From Pseudonocardia lacus (GTDB lineage: Bacteria > Actinomycetota > Actinomycetes > Mycobacteriales > Pseudonocardiaceae), in assembly GCF_018531445.1 (NCBI RefSeq), contig NZ_JAHDTH010000005.1, positions 18,801 through 82,800 on the forward strand: DNA of 64,000 nt, written 5' to 3'. The position numbers and the translations under genes were made by a program. The notes beneath the pieces are model-generated. The model saw only the letters and a program-made list of their open reading frames with translations, had not been told where the DNA came from and searched no databases. This document shows positions 8,710-15,503 of the stretch, piece after piece (within the stretch, counting starts at the first letter, position 1; every line of letters starts with the position of its first letter).

Positions 8710-9327
8710 CTACCCGTCCGCGACCAGCAGCGCGGCCACGGCGCGCAGGTGGGCGTCGACCTCGGCGCGCGGCGGGCGCGGGTAGGCATCGCCGGACACG
8801 AGCAGGTTGTGCACGGCCCCGGTGACCACGAACCCTACCGCCGCCGGGTCGACCCGCGCGGACACCCGCCCCCGGCCCCGCTCGGCGGTCAGGTACCGGT
8901 CCACCGCCGTGGTCAGCCGCCCGACGAACCCGCTGACCAGCGCGGACTCGCGCATGTGCCCGACCAGTTCCGGGTCGCGGTGCACCTCGGCCAGCTTGAT
9001 CACTTCGGTGCCCGAGCCGAGCAGCACGTCGGCGAAGCGGACCAGGTTGTCGCCGACGGTGCCCGTGCCGGCCGCAGCCACGACCTCCTCGAGCGCCTCG
9101 CCCAGCTCGCGGAACTGCTCGGTGAGCACCGCGGCGACCAGCTCGTCGCGACCGCCGAACACCTTGTAGGGCAGCCCGACGGAGCAGTCGGCCTCCGCGG
9201 CGAGCGCGCGCATCGTCAGCGCGGCGGCTCCGTCGCGGCGCACGATGCGCAGCGCGTGGCCGACCAGGGCCTCCCGCAGCGCGGAGGTGGCGTCCGCGGA
9301 GCGTCGGGCGGGCGACACGGCCCCCAC
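8710..9327 (-). CDS. TetR/AcrR-family transcriptional regulator
   Basis: A 205-residue repressor. The N-terminal helix-turn-helix LTMRALAAEADCSVGLPYKVF is typical TetR; the remainder is the helical ligand-binding and dimerisation domain. The annotated GTG 9327 has little room for a ribosome-binding site; an in-frame GTG 9 bp downstream has GGAGG at good spacing and may be the true start. An operator-like TGAAC-GTCA-GTTCA sits at 9338-9351 just upstream and matches two sites between the exporter and barrel protein, so it probably represses itself and both those genes. Confidence 0.87.
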   Translation of the reverse strand: MGAVSPARRSADATSALREALVGHALRIVRRDGAAALTMRALAAEADCSVGLPYKVFGGRDELVAAVLTEQFRELGEALEEVVAAAGTGTVGDNLVRFADVLLGSGTEVIKLAEVHRDPELVGHMRESALVSGFVGRLTTAVDRYLTAERGRGRVSARVDPAAVGFVVTGAVHNLLVSGDAYPRPPRAEVDAHLRAVAALLVADG

Positions 9328-9336
9328 CTCCCTGTC

Positions 9337-9352
9337 ATGAACGTCAGTTCAC
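9337..9352. promoter_or_regulatory. TetR-type operator O3 (aTGAAC-GTCA-GTTCAc)
   Basis: The third copy of the GTGAAC-N4-GTTCAC motif, perfect in the inner 5-4-5, directly upstream of the TetR gene. It is consistent with autoregulation. Confidence 0.75.
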
Positions 9353-9425
9353 GCGATGGTAGCCAGGGTCGTCGGGGTAGTGGCGCACGACCGCGGTGAT
9401 TCCTCACCCAGGAGATCGACCGGTA

Positions 9426-10112
9426 TCAGCCACCCGGGGGCCGCGGCGCGGACGGTGGGGTCAGCATGCGAATGGCGAGATCGGCGTAGTACTCGCCGAT
9501 CTGCTCGGGCGCGTCGGCGCCGTCCAGCCGGTACCAGCGGACCAGGTCGATGCCGAGCGACAGCATGCTGCGCACGACGCGGTCGACGTCGGTGGGTGGG
9601 AACGAACCGTCGTCGACGCCACGGCGCACGACGTCCCGGAACACCTCGGTCGTCCGCCTGCGCAACTCCCGGATCTCCTCGAAGTGCTGCGGGGTGAGCC
9701 CGGTCAGCTCGTACTGGCAGACGCGCGCCGCGACGTGGTGGCGGGCGTGCCACGCGGTGAACCGCGACACGACCGCGCGCACCCGGACGGCGGCGTCGTC
9801 GGCCGGGCCATCGCGCGCCGCGCACACCTCGGCGAGCGCGCGCTCGTGACCGATCCGCGCGATCGCGTGCAGCACCAGCTCCTTGGACGGGAAGTGCACG
9901 TAGAGCGCGGCCGGGCTCAGGCCGACCGCGGAGCAGATGTCGCGGGTGGTGGTGGCGTGGAACCCGTTGGCGGCGAAGCAGCGCACGGCCGAGACGAGCA
10001 GACCGCACGCGACCTCGCCGAACTCGTCGCGCCACAGCTCCGGCGAGTGGTCGAGCAGGCGCGGATCCCGCGTCACCTCCTGCGGGGTGAATCGCGCCTG
10101 CCGCTTGGCCAT
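9426..10112 (-). CDS. TetR-family transcriptional regulator
   Basis: A 228-residue TetR protein. An N-terminal extension of about 40 residues precedes the helix-turn-helix (FHATTTRDICSAVGLSPAALYVHFPSKE). The C-terminal domain contains ARVCQYELTGLTPQHF and a late IDLVRWYR helix typical of TetR_C_33-like regulators of lipid or xenobiotic catabolism. It lies downstream of the LLM and SMP-30 genes on the same strand (gap 54 bp to the LLM stop), so it may be the last gene of that operon. No clear operator is visible directly upstream. Confidence 0.85.
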   Translation of the reverse strand: MAKRQARFTPQEVTRDPRLLDHSPELWRDEFGEVACGLLVSAVRCFAANGFHATTTRDICSAVGLSPAALYVHFPSKELVLHAIARIGHERALAEVCAARDGPADDAAVRVRAVVSRFTAWHARHHVAARVCQYELTGLTPQHFEEIRELRRRTTEVFRDVVRRGVDDGSFPPTDVDRVVRSMLSLGIDLVRWYRLDGADAPEQIGEYYADLAIRMLTPPSAPRPPGG

Positions 10113-10166
10113 GCCGACGTCACCTCCCCCGCTGCCGGCGCGATGGTATCCGCGTGGCCGGAGGGG

Positions 10167-11156
10167 TCAGGACGTCGCGGCGTCGAGGAACCGCTCCAGC
10201 TCACGGCGCGGATCGGGCCCGCAGGGCTGGAACACGACCTCGGTGACGCCGCGCTCGGCGACCTCGTCGAGCCGGCGGCGGACCTCGTCCCGCGTGCCGC
10301 TCATCGTCACGTCCCGCAGCATCACGTGACCACCCGCCCGCCACGCCGCCCGGTCCGCCTCGCTCAGCTCGACGCAGTGCCCGGAGTGCACGGCCAGGTG
10401 CCGCTGGTCCTGCGGGTCCCGCTCGACGACCTCCATCCACTCGGCACCGCCCGGGAGGGCGCGGACAGCGTCCGGGCCGCCGAACTCGTAGGCACCGTGG
10501 TAGGCCAGCGCCCACCCCGGCCCGCCCGCCACCCGCGCGTGCTCGCCGTCCACCGGCTCGTCCTCGTCCAGCACGGTGCCCCACACGAGGTAGGGCACCC
10601 AGGAGTACTCGCGGATGAACTCGGGCAGCTGCAGGGTCACGTAGACGCCGTCGCCGAGCTCGGTGGCCACCTCGTGGCCCACGGGCCCCAGCGCCCCGAC
10701 CAGGATGGGCACCTCGACCGGGCGGGCCGGGGCGTGCCCGTCGGGGTGCAGCATCCGCATCTTCGCGCCTTCCCACTCCACGAGCTCGCCGCGCAGCAGC
10801 CCGCGGTACGCGCGGATGTAGGACCGCATGTAGGACCAGGTGATGGCGCGGTAGCCCATGGCGCGCCGGCCGGTGAACCCGGTGCCGAAGGAGACCGCGA
10901 CGCGGTCGGGAGCCAGCGCGGCCAGCGTGGCGGTCGCCGCGGCGTTGACCATGGGGTGGCGCAGGCTGGGGACGAGCACGCCGGGGCCGAGGCCGATCCG
11001 CTCGGTCCGCTCGGCGGCCAGCGCGAGCGTCATCCACACGTCCGGGCTCTGCTGCGGGGTGTCGTAGACCCACGCCCGGGCGTACCCCAGCTGCTCGGCG
11101 ACGACGATGTTGTCCGGGGAGTCGAGTGCGGTCGGGAAAGCGCAGGACACGTCCAT
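10167..11156 (-). CDS. LLM-class (luciferase-like) F420-dependent oxidoreductase
   Basis: A 329-residue TIM-barrel protein. It has the LLM hallmarks IGLGPGVLVPSLRHP (strand 3-4 region), VSFGTGFTGRRAMG, and VPILVGALGP, and a C-terminal TRDEVRRRLDEVAERGVTEVVF typical of F420-dependent members that move hydride between F420 and an organic substrate. No flavin is required in this subgroup, but FMN use cannot be excluded. ATG 11156 has AAGGAGG upstream. It lies 46 bp after an SMP-30 gene and upstream of a TetR gene; the pairing with a lactonase suggests oxidation of a cyclic hemiacetal or alcohol to a lactone (inference). Confidence 0.87.
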   Translation of the reverse strand: MDVSCAFPTALDSPDNIVVAEQLGYARAWVYDTPQQSPDVWMTLALAAERTERIGLGPGVLVPSLRHPMVNAAATATLAALAPDRVAVSFGTGFTGRRAMGYRAITWSYMRSYIRAYRGLLRGELVEWEGAKMRMLHPDGHAPARPVEVPILVGALGPVGHEVATELGDGVYVTLQLPEFIREYSWVPYLVWGTVLDEDEPVDGEHARVAGGPGWALAYHGAYEFGGPDAVRALPGGAEWMEVVERDPQDQRHLAVHSGHCVELSEADRAAWRAGGHVMLRDVTMSGTRDEVRRRLDEVAERGVTEVVFQPCGPDPRRELERFLDAATS

Positions 11157-11202
11157 GTGCCCCTCCTTCTTCGCTCGGATCGACAGGTGGTCGGGGTGGC
11201 GG

Positions 11203-12123
11203 TCAGGGCAGCCCGGCGTGCGGGACGTCGACGCGGGCCGCCAGCAGCTGCGCCTCGCGGGCGGCCCGCCGCTCGTGCTCGGCGAAGGACGGGGCCGCGC
11301 ACAGGAACAGCGTCCGGCCGTCGTCGCCGCCGAGCATGCAGGCGAAGACGCCGAGCCCGGTGGGGATCTCCTCGACGATCTCCCCGCCTTCACGCACCCG
11401 GATCACGCGGGCGTTCAGCGCGTCGGCCACCCAGATCGCGCCCTCGGCGTCCGCGCAGATGCCGTCGGGAGCCACGGCGAGCGACTGCAGGGCCGCACCG
11501 ACGTCGTCGGTCCGCGGCGTGTCGCCGAACTGCGCCCACACCCGGCGGTTGCCCAGCGCGCCGTCCTCGCCGACGTCGAACGCGGACAACCGGCCGGCGA
11601 ACGTCTCGGCGACGACCAGCACCCCGCCGGGCAGCAGGACCATGCCGTTGGGGAAACCGAGGTCGTCGGCGACGGTGGTCACCGTGCCGTCCGGGTCGAC
11701 CCGGCTCAGCGTGGTGTACCGGATCGGCTCGCCGCCCATCAGGTCGAACCCGAAGTTGCCCACGTAGGCCCGGCCCCGCCCGTCCACCAGCATGTCGTTG
11801 AGCACCCCGGAGACCGCCCCGGACAGGTCGGCGTGCTCCACCAGCGCGCCGGAGTCCTCTCGCCGGAGGATGCGGTGGTCGCGCATCGACACCACGAGCG
11901 CGCGCCCGTCGGGGAGGAAGCCCAGCCCGGACGGCTGCCCGGGCACCTCGGCCATCACCTCGACCGTCGCATCGGCGCTGCCTCGGCCGTCGGTCGCGAC
12001 GACCCGCTCGGTGTAGAAGTCCGACACCCACAGCCTGCCGTCGTGCCAGCGCGGGCACTCCAGGAAGGAGTAGCCCTCCAGCACGGCCCGCAGCTCCCGC
12101 GTGCCCTGTCCCGGCTGCATCAT
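11203..12123 (-). CDS. SMP-30/gluconolactonase/LRE-family protein
   Basis: A 306-residue six-bladed beta-propeller. Family signatures are GYSFLECPRWHDGRLWVSDF near the N-terminus (metal-ligand Glu), DLGFPNGMVLLP (metal Asn) and the ALQSLAVAPDGICADAEG segment (metal Asp). These enzymes use a divalent metal to open lactones. The start is ATG 12123 (an adjacent ATG at 12120 is equivalent). It is the first gene of a probable operon with the LLM oxidoreductase and a TetR. A GTGACT-N8-AGTCAC palindrome lies 36-55 bp upstream. Confidence 0.88.
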   Translation of the reverse strand: MMQPGQGTRELRAVLEGYSFLECPRWHDGRLWVSDFYTERVVATDGRGSADATVEVMAEVPGQPSGLGFLPDGRALVVSMRDHRILRREDSGALVEHADLSGAVSGVLNDMLVDGRGRAYVGNFGFDLMGGEPIRYTTLSRVDPDGTVTTVADDLGFPNGMVLLPGGVLVVAETFAGRLSAFDVGEDGALGNRRVWAQFGDTPRTDDVGAALQSLAVAPDGICADAEGAIWVADALNARVIRVREGGEIVEEIPTGLGVFACMLGGDDGRTLFLCAAPSFAEHERRAAREAQLLAARVDVPHAGLP

Positions 12124-12158
12124 CCGACCTCGTTCCGTACGTCGTCGTCGGCGGTCTT

Positions 12159-12178
12159 GTGACTGAGCGCATAGTCAC
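12159..12178. promoter_or_regulatory. Putative operator (GTGACT-N8-AGTCAC)
   Basis: An inverted repeat with perfect 6-bp arms in the 93-bp gap between the TetR at 12217-12837 and the SMP-30 gene. It is placed where a repressor would control the SMP-30/LLM operon; which TetR binds it is unknown. Confidence 0.55.
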
Positions 12179-12216
12179 CGAGGTCCCCGGAGAGGTCAAG
12201 GCTCGGCCGGGGCTGT

Positions 12217-12837
12217 TCAGGCGGCGAGACCACCGATCAGCAGGTCGACGATCTGCCTGGCCAACTCGTCCACCTCCGCGGAGGTCTGGCCGTCGATCCG
12301 GCGGTACCAGACGTCCACCGCGTTGAGGTTGCTGAGCAGGGTCCTGGTGGCCAGCGACGGGTCGACCCGACGCAGCGAGCCGTCCTCGATCCCGTCGACC
12401 AGCACCCGGCGGAACATGCGCTCGTACTCGTGGCGCAGCCCGTTCAGCGTCTGCAGGGCGTCGCGCTGGCGGACCTTCAGGCCGCCGGCGACCTCGCCCC
12501 GCACCGCCTGGTGCACCACGTGGTGGTAGGCGAGGTCCTCCATCAGATTGAGCTCGTGCGCGATCGCCATCGCGACCAGGCGCTCGCGGCCGGTCCCCCC
12601 GGCGTGGGCGTGCGGCTCGACGCGCTCCCGGACCCGGCGCATCCCCTCCTCGTAGACCGCGAGGAAGAGGTCGAACTTGGCCCGGAAGTGGTAGTAGAGC
12701 AGGCCCTTGGTCGCCCCCACGGCCCGCGCGATGTCGTCGATCGTGGTGGCGGCGTAGCCGGTGCGCATGAACGCGTCGGCGGCGGCGTCCAGGATCCTGC
12801 CGCGCACCTCCGTCTGGACCTCCGGGCTCGCGCTCAT
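12217..12837 (-). CDS. TetR-family transcriptional regulator
   Basis: A 206-residue regulator starting at ATG 12837 with GAGGAGG upstream; the frame stays open further upstream, but that extension crosses the promoter region. The helix-turn-helix is AATTIDDIARAVGATKGLLYYHF (residues about 30-52). The C-terminal domain carries VDVWYRR and a terminal VDLLIGGL helix like TetR_C regulators of acyl-CoA or aromatic catabolism. It is divergent from the ACS transporter and upstream of the SMP-30 operon, so it could control both. The ATACT-CAGT-AGTAT palindrome on its promoter side is the likely site. Confidence 0.87.
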   Translation of the reverse strand: MSASPEVQTEVRGRILDAAADAFMRTGYAATTIDDIARAVGATKGLLYYHFRAKFDLFLAVYEEGMRRVRERVEPHAHAGGTGRERLVAMAIAHELNLMEDLAYHHVVHQAVRGEVAGGLKVRQRDALQTLNGLRHEYERMFRRVLVDGIEDGSLRRVDPSLATRTLLSNLNAVDVWYRRIDGQTSAEVDELARQIVDLLIGGLAA

Positions 12838-12900
12838 CGGCTGCTCCTCCTCGCCCGTTCGGCCACCGGTTGACACTACCGCGGCCCTCCTCGTAGCGTG

Positions 12901-12914
12901 ATACTCAGTAGTAT
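12901..12914. promoter_or_regulatory. Putative TetR operator (ATACT-CAGT-AGTAT)
   Basis: A perfect 5-4-5 AT-rich palindrome in the 169-bp divergent gap between TetR (start 12837) and the ACS transporter (start 13007). The base composition stands out from the GC-rich surroundings and suits a promoter/operator overlap. Confidence 0.6.
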
Positions 12915-13006
12915 TGCTGGTAGGAGGCCTACAAAGCCCGTCTACCGGCACCGACCTGTGCACGGCCGATGGCGGGCACCGCACCGCCGACCCCGAGGAG
13001 CGTCCG

Positions 13007-14356
13007 ATGACGAACGCACGAGACCTCCTGCACGAGCGAGCCACCCGCAAGGCCATGACCCGGCTGCTGCCGGTGCTCGGCATCGCCTACTTCATGTCCT
13101 ACGTGGACCGGACCAACATCGCCCTGGCCAAGACGGCGCTGGAGGCCGACATCGGCATCGGCGCGGCGGCCTACGGCCTGGGCGCGGGGCTGTTCTTCCT
13201 CAGCTACGCCCTGCTGGAGGTGCCGAGCAACCTGGTCCTCTACCGGATCGGCGCCCGGCTGTGGATCACCAGGATCGCGGTGACCTGGGGCGCGGTCAGC
13301 GCGGCCATGATGTTCGTCCAGGACGAGCTGTCGTTCTACGCGCTGCGGGTGCTGCTCGGCGCGACCGAGGCCGGCCTGTTCCCGGCACTGATGTACATGG
13401 TCACCCAGTGGTTCTCGCAGAAGCACCGGGTCACCGTGGTGGGCCTGATCTACACCGCGCCCTGCGTGGCGATCATCCTCGGCTCCCCGGCCGGTGGCGC
13501 GCTGATGGAGCTCGACGGCGCGGCCGGCCTGCACGGTTGGCAGTGGATGTTCCTCGTCGAGGGGCTGGTCACGATCCTCGTCGGCGTGCTCGTCTGGTTC
13601 ACGCTGCCCAACCGCCCCGCCGACGCGAAGTGGCTGACCGAGGAGGAGGCCGCGGTGCTCACCGAGCGGGCCGTCGGTCAGGACGCCCCGTCGGCCACCC
13701 GGATGCGCGGAAACCTGCGGCTCGCGTTCGGCCGGCCCACGGTGCTGATCCTGGCCACCATCTACTTCATCAACCAGGCGATCAGCTCCGGCATCGGCTT
13801 CAACTTCCCGGCGCTGATCCAGTCGTTGGGTCTGTCCAGCCCCTTCCTCATCGGGGTGGTGGCCGGCGGCAGCGGCATCGCCGGGCTGGCCGGCGTGCTG
13901 TTCTTCCCGTGGCTGCAGCGCCGATTCGACCGCGAGATCGCGCTGATCGGGCTGTGCGCGGGATCCGGCCTGGTCATCGTGCTCGCGTTCCCGGCCGTGT
14001 CCAGCCCGACCTGGAGCGTCGGGCTCATCTTCCTTTCCAGCTTCTTCGCACTCGGCACGCTGCCGCTGTTCTGGTCGGTCGCCATGTCGCGGATGTCGGG
14101 CCTGCTCGCCGCGGCCGGCCTGGCCTTCATCAACATGCTGGGCATCACCGGCGGCTTCGTCGGCCCGGTCGCCTACGGCCTCATCGAGGAGGCGACCGGC
14201 AGCCTCGTCGCGCCCTACTACGCCCTCGCCGCCGCGGCGGCCGTCGGGGTGGGCCTGGTCTTCGCGCTCGCGCTGGCGATCCGGCGGGAGAAGGCGGGTG
14301 GCGGGGACGACACCACGGTCGGCGGGCGGACCGTCGCCACCCCGGCCCAATCGTGA
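13007..14356 (+). CDS. MFS transporter, anion:cation symporter (ACS) family
   Basis: A 449-residue protein with about 12 helices. The N-terminal FMSYVDRTNIALAK is the signature of ACS-family importers of organic anions (phthalate, tartrate, hexuronate, 4-hydroxyphenylacetate types), and LEVPSNLVLYRIGARLWITR is the conserved helix 2-3 region. It acts in the cytoplasmic membrane, importing an anionic substrate. ATG 13007 has GAGGAG upstream; an open frame from 12914 would cover the operator. It is controlled presumably by the divergent TetR and may supply substrate to the SMP-30/LLM pathway. Confidence 0.88.
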   Translation: MTNARDLLHERATRKAMTRLLPVLGIAYFMSYVDRTNIALAKTALEADIGIGAAAYGLGAGLFFLSYALLEVPSNLVLYRIGARLWITRIAVTWGAVSAAMMFVQDELSFYALRVLLGATEAGLFPALMYMVTQWFSQKHRVTVVGLIYTAPCVAIILGSPAGGALMELDGAAGLHGWQWMFLVEGLVTILVGVLVWFTLPNRPADAKWLTEEEAAVLTERAVGQDAPSATRMRGNLRLAFGRPTVLILATIYFINQAISSGIGFNFPALIQSLGLSSPFLIGVVAGGSGIAGLAGVLFFPWLQRRFDREIALIGLCAGSGLVIVLAFPAVSSPTWSVGLIFLSSFFALGTLPLFWSVAMSRMSGLLAAAGLAFINMLGITGGFVGPVAYGLIEEATGSLVAPYYALAAAAAVGVGLVFALALAIRREKAGGGDDTTVGGRTVATPAQS

Positions 14357-14478
14357 CCCGGGGCTGGACCCCGGACCGCAGCGCTGCGGCATCGACAAGC
14401 AGGTGGTCCTTGCCGCCTCTCGGACGATCTGGCTCCGTCGGGCGTCACGCTGGACGCACTTGATCTTTGCCCGTTCCG

Positions 14479-15438
14479 TCAATGCCCCGGCCGGCACGTC
14501 GAGATCGGGGCAGTCGAACGCCTGCTCGCCCGGGCCGAGGCGGCTGCCTCCCTGCGGGGCGCGCGGGCCAGCAGTTCCCGGATCATCGCGGTGACCTCGT
14601 CCGGCGCCTGCTCGGCCATGAAGTGCCCCCAGGCCCGGGTGCGGTGGTCCAGGTCGTCGGCCCACCGCCGCCACAGGGCGACGGCGTCGTACCCGAGCGC
14701 CGCCCCCCAGTCCTGCTGGACGACGGTGACCGGCATGGGCAGCCGTCGCCCGGCGTCGCGGTCGACCCGGTCGTGCTCGACGTCGATCCCGGCCGAGGCG
14801 CGGTAGTCGGCCACGATCGAGGCGACGGCGTCCCGGGAGGCGCGCAGGTACTCCGCCCGCACGTCGGGCGGGATCGCCGCCGGGTCGGTGCTCCAGGCGT
14901 CGAGGAAGTACGCGAAGAAGGCGTCGGCGCTGCGGGAGATCATCTCCTCCGGCAGGCCGGGCGGCTGCGCCATCAGGTAGAGGTGGAACGCGACCGCCGC
15001 GTCGGCTCCGTGCAGGATGTCCCACATGTCGAGGGTCGGCAGGACGTCGAGGATGCCGAGGTGAGTGATCGTCTCTGGGTGGTCGAGACCGGCCCGCACG
15101 GCGACCAGGGCGCCGCGGTCGTGACCGACCAGGGCGAACCGCCGGGCGCCGAGGCGACCGGCGACGGCCACGACGTCCGCGGCCATCGTGCGCTTCGCGT
15201 AGACGTCGGGGGTGGCCGCCTCCGGCTTGTCACTGGCTCCGTACCCGCGCAGGTCCGGGCAGATGACGTGGTGGTCGACAGCGAGTGCGGCGGCCACGTG
15301 CCGCCACATCAGGTGGGTCTGGGGGAAGCCGTGCAGCAGCACGACCGCCGGGCCGGAACCCGCGGTCGCCACGTTCAGCATCGTCCCGTCAGCAGTGGGA
15401 ACGCGTTCGGTGCGGAAGCCGGGGATCTCGGGGGGCAT
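14479..15438 (-). CDS. Alpha/beta hydrolase, haloacetate-dehalogenase-like
   Basis: A 319-residue alpha/beta hydrolase from ATG 15438. HGFP (36-39) forms the oxyanion hole, DLRGYGAS starts at 62, the nucleophile motif is GHDRGA with Asp107, and the catalytic His272 is in WGHFMAEQ. An Asp nucleophile followed by Arg, and DYRA near 211, match the fluoroacetate dehalogenase group. However the fluoride-pocket His-Trp pair of those enzymes reads His152-Leu153, so C-F cleavage is doubtful; another haloacid or epoxide substrate is possible. The Ser/Arg-rich last ~25 residues do not resemble the family and may be an altered 3' end. It is divergent from a SARP regulator. Confidence 0.82.
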   Translation of the reverse strand: MPPEIPGFRTERVPTADGTMLNVATAGSGPAVVLLHGFPQTHLMWRHVAAALAVDHHVICPDLRGYGASDKPEAATPDVYAKRTMAADVVAVAGRLGARRFALVGHDRGALVAVRAGLDHPETITHLGILDVLPTLDMWDILHGADAAVAFHLYLMAQPPGLPEEMISRSADAFFAYFLDAWSTDPAAIPPDVRAEYLRASRDAVASIVADYRASAGIDVEHDRVDRDAGRRLPMPVTVVQQDWGAALGYDAVALWRRWADDLDHRTRAWGHFMAEQAPDEVTAMIRELLARAPRREAAASARASRRSTAPISTCRPGH

Positions 15439-15483
15439 GGCTGTTCCTCTCGTTCGGCCGGGTCCCAGCCTCACCCGGCCCGA

Positions 15484-15502
15484 TCAGTACCCGGTCAGTA
15501 CC
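15484..15502 (+). promoter_or_regulatory. Probable SARP binding site: TCAGTACC direct repeat, 11-bp period
   Basis: TCAGTACC occurs at 15484-15491 and again at 15495-15502, exactly 11 bp apart. SARP proteins bind heptameric direct repeats spaced by 4 bp (11-bp period). The site ends just before the GTG of a SARP gene and lies in the 65-bp gap to the divergent hydrolase, so it may control both. Confidence 0.6.
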
Positions 15503-15503
15503 G

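Noticed and set aside
9396..11801. 801-codon plus-strand open frame
   Set aside because: Antisense of the TetR, LLM and SMP-30 genes; composition is His/Arg/Gly/Asp-rich with no family motif, as expected from high-GC shadows.
12838..13083. Longer start of the TetR at 12217-12837
   Set aside because: The added ~82 residues cover the operator and divergent promoter and do not resemble TetR proteins; ATG 12837 has a good ribosome-binding site.
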